From Deltaproteobacteria bacterium (GTDB lineage: Bacteria > Desulfobacterota > Dissulfuribacteria > Dissulfuribacterales > UBA3076), in the NCBI GenBank assembly GCA_030605675.1, contig JAUWHV010000113.1:1-7157 (forward strand): DNA of 7,157 nt, written 5' to 3'. This document shows, one piece after another, positions 5,302 to 7,157 of the stretch. The position numbers were made by a program, and so were the translations under genes. The notes beneath the pieces were generated by a model, which was given only the letters and a program-made list of their open reading frames with translations, was not told the origin of the DNA and did not search any database. Positions within the stretch are counted from its first letter, which is position 1, and each line of letters opens with the position of its first letter.

Positions 5302-5455
5302 TTGAGCGATTAGCTATTAGCCATTAGTGTTTAGCTTTGAAAAATGGTTTATAACGGATTAGTGTGGTAATCCGTTATAAACAGCTAAGTTTGTAATAGC
5401 AAAACATCCTGTAATCATTAAACTAATAGCTAACCGCTAAAGGCTAATCGCTCAA
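5302..5455. mobile_element. MITE-like palindromic heptamer element
   Basis: Ends are perfect 13-bp inverted repeats: TTGAGCGATTAGC (5302-5314) and GCTAATCGCTCAA (5443-5455). The left arm runs in heptamers TTAGNNN (from 5310, 5317, 5324, 5331) and the right arm in heptamers CTAANNN (from 5423, 5430, 5437, 5444), so the arms are inverted and pair at TTAG cores with variable positions between. The centre is a perfect 15-bp hairpin (5347-5361 with 5368-5382, loop GTGTGG). There is no coding capacity. Identical 11-bp direct repeats lie just outside (5286-5296, 5457-5467). Size, inverted ends and flanking repeats suit a non-autonomous insertion; a transposase source is not in the window. Confidence 0.6.
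5340..5382 (-). terminator. Central 15-bp hairpin, possible terminator/attenuator
   Basis: The perfect 15-bp stem (5347-5361/5368-5382) is followed on the minus strand by CATTTTTC, so an RNA read from pgi would form an AU-rich hairpin with a short U-run. It may reduce read-through from pgi into the channel gene. The stem is AT-rich (about one third G+C), so efficiency is uncertain. Confidence 0.35.
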
Positions 5456-5456
5456 T

Positions 5457-5467
5457 TTACTTTATAC
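5457..5467. repeat. 11-bp direct repeat, right copy (3' end of pgi)
   Basis: TTACTTTATAC matches 5286-5296 exactly. On the minus strand it encodes the last residues and TAA stop of pgi and lies one base from the inverted-repeat end at 5455. Confidence 0.6.
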
Positions 5468-7142
5468 GAACTGATCTTGAAAGGACCTTGCTAAAATTCC
5501 TTAATCCCAGCCGGTAATCAGAGGGCAGGTGCACATGGATAGCTCTAAACCGTGCATCAGAAAGGGCCTCGAAGTCTCCAACCGCCTGGGCAAACTGGAT
5601 ATGCCAGAGAGAGACACCGAAATCCGGGATCACCGGATAGTCCTTTGCCCTTTTTCGAGTAAAGATCAAAAAGGCCGCTGAACTGGGACCACCTTTGTAA
5701 ATCTGGCCTGTAGAATGGAGATACCTCGGGCCATAGCCCATGGTTGTAGCGCATCCTTTCTCCTCTCTCACAAGATAGCGCATCTCCCCTATTATTGCTT
5801 CCATCTCCGGATCATAGGGCAAATAAGGGAGAAATGCCAAATAGCCCCAGGTCGGCAGGACATGGAATATGTCTCTCAAGGCCCTTGGAAGACTCTTCAT
5901 GGACGCGGCCAGCATCTCTGAAGTCCGGAAATGAATTTGACTGTTTGGATCTACCCAAAATTTTATGGGCATCTTGCCTTCAGCGCGATAGACATCAAGG
6001 ATTGCTCCGGTCTTTTCCTTTGAACGCCTGACATCCGGTTCATCAAAGGGATTAACGCTAAAGAAATGAGAGGCTAGGGCAGTCGCCATCTCCCATAGGA
6101 AAAACTGGGCCCCGAGGTCATACAGATCTTCCAGCCACAACTCATAAACAGGAAAATCGGCCCTCCGTAGCTCTGACAAAAAACCTTCCAAAGAGTCCTT
6201 TCCCTGTATCCCTTTTATCCTCAGGTAAACAAAAATACGTTCTCCACCATAAAATCCTGGAATCCCGGTGGATTCGCCAATAATGGGAACCAGCCCTCTG
6301 GTCTCTTTGCCGGTACTCTCTGCCACAAGCTGCTCCAACCAGAGGCCAAAGGACTTGATGGGTGAATCAGCAAGGATGGTCAACTTGTCCCTGCTTTGAA
6401 CCCCGAACTCTCCCAAGAATTCCCCAAGTCCATATCCTGGATTTTTATCCAATGGCATATCCGGACCACACTTGCTGACCATCTCTTCGGCCCTTTGAAG
6501 GAGCCTGTCAATATCCACCCCCAGCAGGGCTGCCGGGACCAGTCCGAAGTAAGAGAGTGCTGAATACCTTCCTCCTATGTCAGAAGGATTAAGAAAAATC
6601 TTCAAAAAGCCATGGTCATTTCCCAACTTTTCCAAGGGAGTTCCCTGGTCTGTAATCGCCACAAAATGCGAACCAGGATCAGACACCTCATTCTCCAGCA
6701 ATGGCCAGAAGTAATTGAACAGGGCATTAGGTTCCACTGTAGTACCGGATTTGCTGGCCATTAAAAAGAGTGTTGAGTTCCAGTCCCCGCTTCGGACAAC
6801 ATTCTCCACCTCATCAGGATCGGTTGTGTCAAGGACCTTCAATATGGGAAATCCTTCTTGAGATCCGAATACTTGACTCAAAACCAGAGGACAGAGGCTG
6901 GACCCTCCCATGCCAAGAAGCACTATCCGTTTGATGCCTCGCTGTCTCACATCTTGTGCGAAACCTTCTATTTCTTCTTGGATTTCTCTCATCTTTGGAA
7001 TAACATCCAGCCAGCCAAGACGATTTGTGATCTGCTTTTGAATCTCCGGGTCCGTGGCCCAAAGAGACGGATCCTTTTCCCAAAAACGAGAAATTACAGC
7101 TTTCTTTTCAACATTTGACAGATATGATGGACGATGAAACAC
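5457..7142 (-). CDS. pgi: Glucose-6-phosphate isomerase
   Basis: About 561 residues from GTG 7142; interconverts glucose-6-phosphate and fructose-6-phosphate in the cytoplasm. Residues below are numbered from an upstream TTG (7148); subtract 2 for the GTG start. SIS-type sugar-phosphate motifs are LGMGGSSL (78-85) and SKSGTTVEP (132-140). The isomerase signature region is PSDIGGRYSALS (188-199). ESTGKE (277-282), NPFDEPDV (366-373) and LHSTGQ (477-482) mark the active-site regions. The sequence resembles the Pgi half of Tal-Pgi fusions more than enterobacterial Pgi. The GTG is preferred because AGGAGG lies 7 nt upstream; TTG 7148 would be only 1 nt from it. The frame is open to the window edge, so an N-terminal extension such as a fused transaldolase cannot be excluded. 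The channel gene lies downstream. Confidence 0.92.
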   Translation of the reverse strand: MFHRPSYLSNVEKKAVISRFWEKDPSLWATDPEIQKQITNRLGWLDVIPKMREIQEEIEGFAQDVRQRGIKRIVLLGMGGSSLCPLVLSQVFGSQEGFPILKVLDTTDPDEVENVVRSGDWNSTLFLMASKSGTTVEPNALFNYFWPLLENEVSDPGSHFVAITDQGTPLEKLGNDHGFLKIFLNPSDIGGRYSALSYFGLVPAALLGVDIDRLLQRAEEMVSKCGPDMPLDKNPGYGLGEFLGEFGVQSRDKLTILADSPIKSFGLWLEQLVAESTGKETRGLVPIIGESTGIPGFYGGERIFVYLRIKGIQGKDSLEGFLSELRRADFPVYELWLEDLYDLGAQFFLWEMATALASHFFSVNPFDEPDVRRSKEKTGAILDVYRAEGKMPIKFWVDPNSQIHFRTSEMLAASMKSLPRALRDIFHVLPTWGYLAFLPYLPYDPEMEAIIGEMRYLVREEKGCATTMGYGPRYLHSTGQIYKGGPSSAAFLIFTRKRAKDYPVIPDFGVSLWHIQFAQAVGDFEALSDARFRAIHVHLPSDYRLGLRNFSKVLSRSVRIK

Positions 7143-7149
7143 CCGCAAT

Positions 7150-7155
7150 CCTCCT
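7150..7155 (-). promoter_or_regulatory. Ribosome-binding site deciding the pgi start
   Basis: A perfect AGGAGG reads on the minus strand at 7155-7150. Its spacing is 7 nt to GTG 7142 but 1 nt to TTG 7148, which favours the GTG. If pgi is really the end of a longer fused gene, this motif would be chance coding sequence (Gly-Gly codons). Confidence 0.6.
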
Positions 7156-7157
7156 AT

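Overview
The window looks like chromosomal DNA from a Gram-negative bacterium. My best guess is a Desulfobacterota (former Deltaproteobacteria) lineage. This rests on the style of the proteins, an NtrC-type sigma-54 activator, and intergenic heptanucleotide repeats; it is an inference and no marker gene settles it. Six protein genes are well supported. No tRNA, rRNA, CRISPR array or transposase gene was found.

Left part (1-1299): a short intergenic stretch carries two different heptamer repeat tracts and a perfect 11-bp hairpin. The hairpin closes a leftward gene for a lipid kinase of the diacylglycerol kinase/YegS/LCB5 family. That gene diverges across only 47 bp from a rightward gene.

Centre (1300-3172): the rightward gene encodes a complete NtrC-family response regulator (receiver, AAA+ domain with an intact GAFTGA loop, Fis-type HTH). 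Two bases after its stop codon lies a textbook sigma-54 promoter (TGGCACG-N4-TTGCT, exact 10-bp GG-GC spacing). About 40 nt after its predicted start point comes a strong 13-bp terminator hairpin, with no plausible ORF between. The simplest reading is an unannotated sigma-54-driven small RNA of about 80 nt beside its likely activator, the layout of CbrB/CrcZ and LuxO/Qrr. The RNA has a C-rich single-stranded stretch with CCUCC (anti-Shine-Dalgarno-like). This is the most interesting signal in the window. Further right is an AT-rich stretch with three copies of a near-palindromic TGCAA-AAA-TTGCA box, then a probable sigma-70 promoter.

Right of centre (3173-4258): a small exported Cys-rich protein with OB-fold-like sequence features and a 5-formyltetrahydrofolate cyclo-ligase lie 21 bp apart and are probably co-transcribed. 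They converge, with a 10-bp gap, on the leftward genes.

Right part (4269-7157): a two-TM potassium channel with an RCK (TrkA-N/TrkA-C) module and, upstream of it, glucose-6-phosphate isomerase, both leftward. They are separated by a 154-bp MITE-like palindromic element with 13-bp terminal inverted repeats, heptamer-built arms and a central 15-bp hairpin. Copies of an 11-bp direct repeat flank it. Removing the element and one repeat copy leaves pgi stop, a 6-nt GGAAGG and the channel ATG. This suggests that a tightly coupled pgi-channel operon was split by the insertion.
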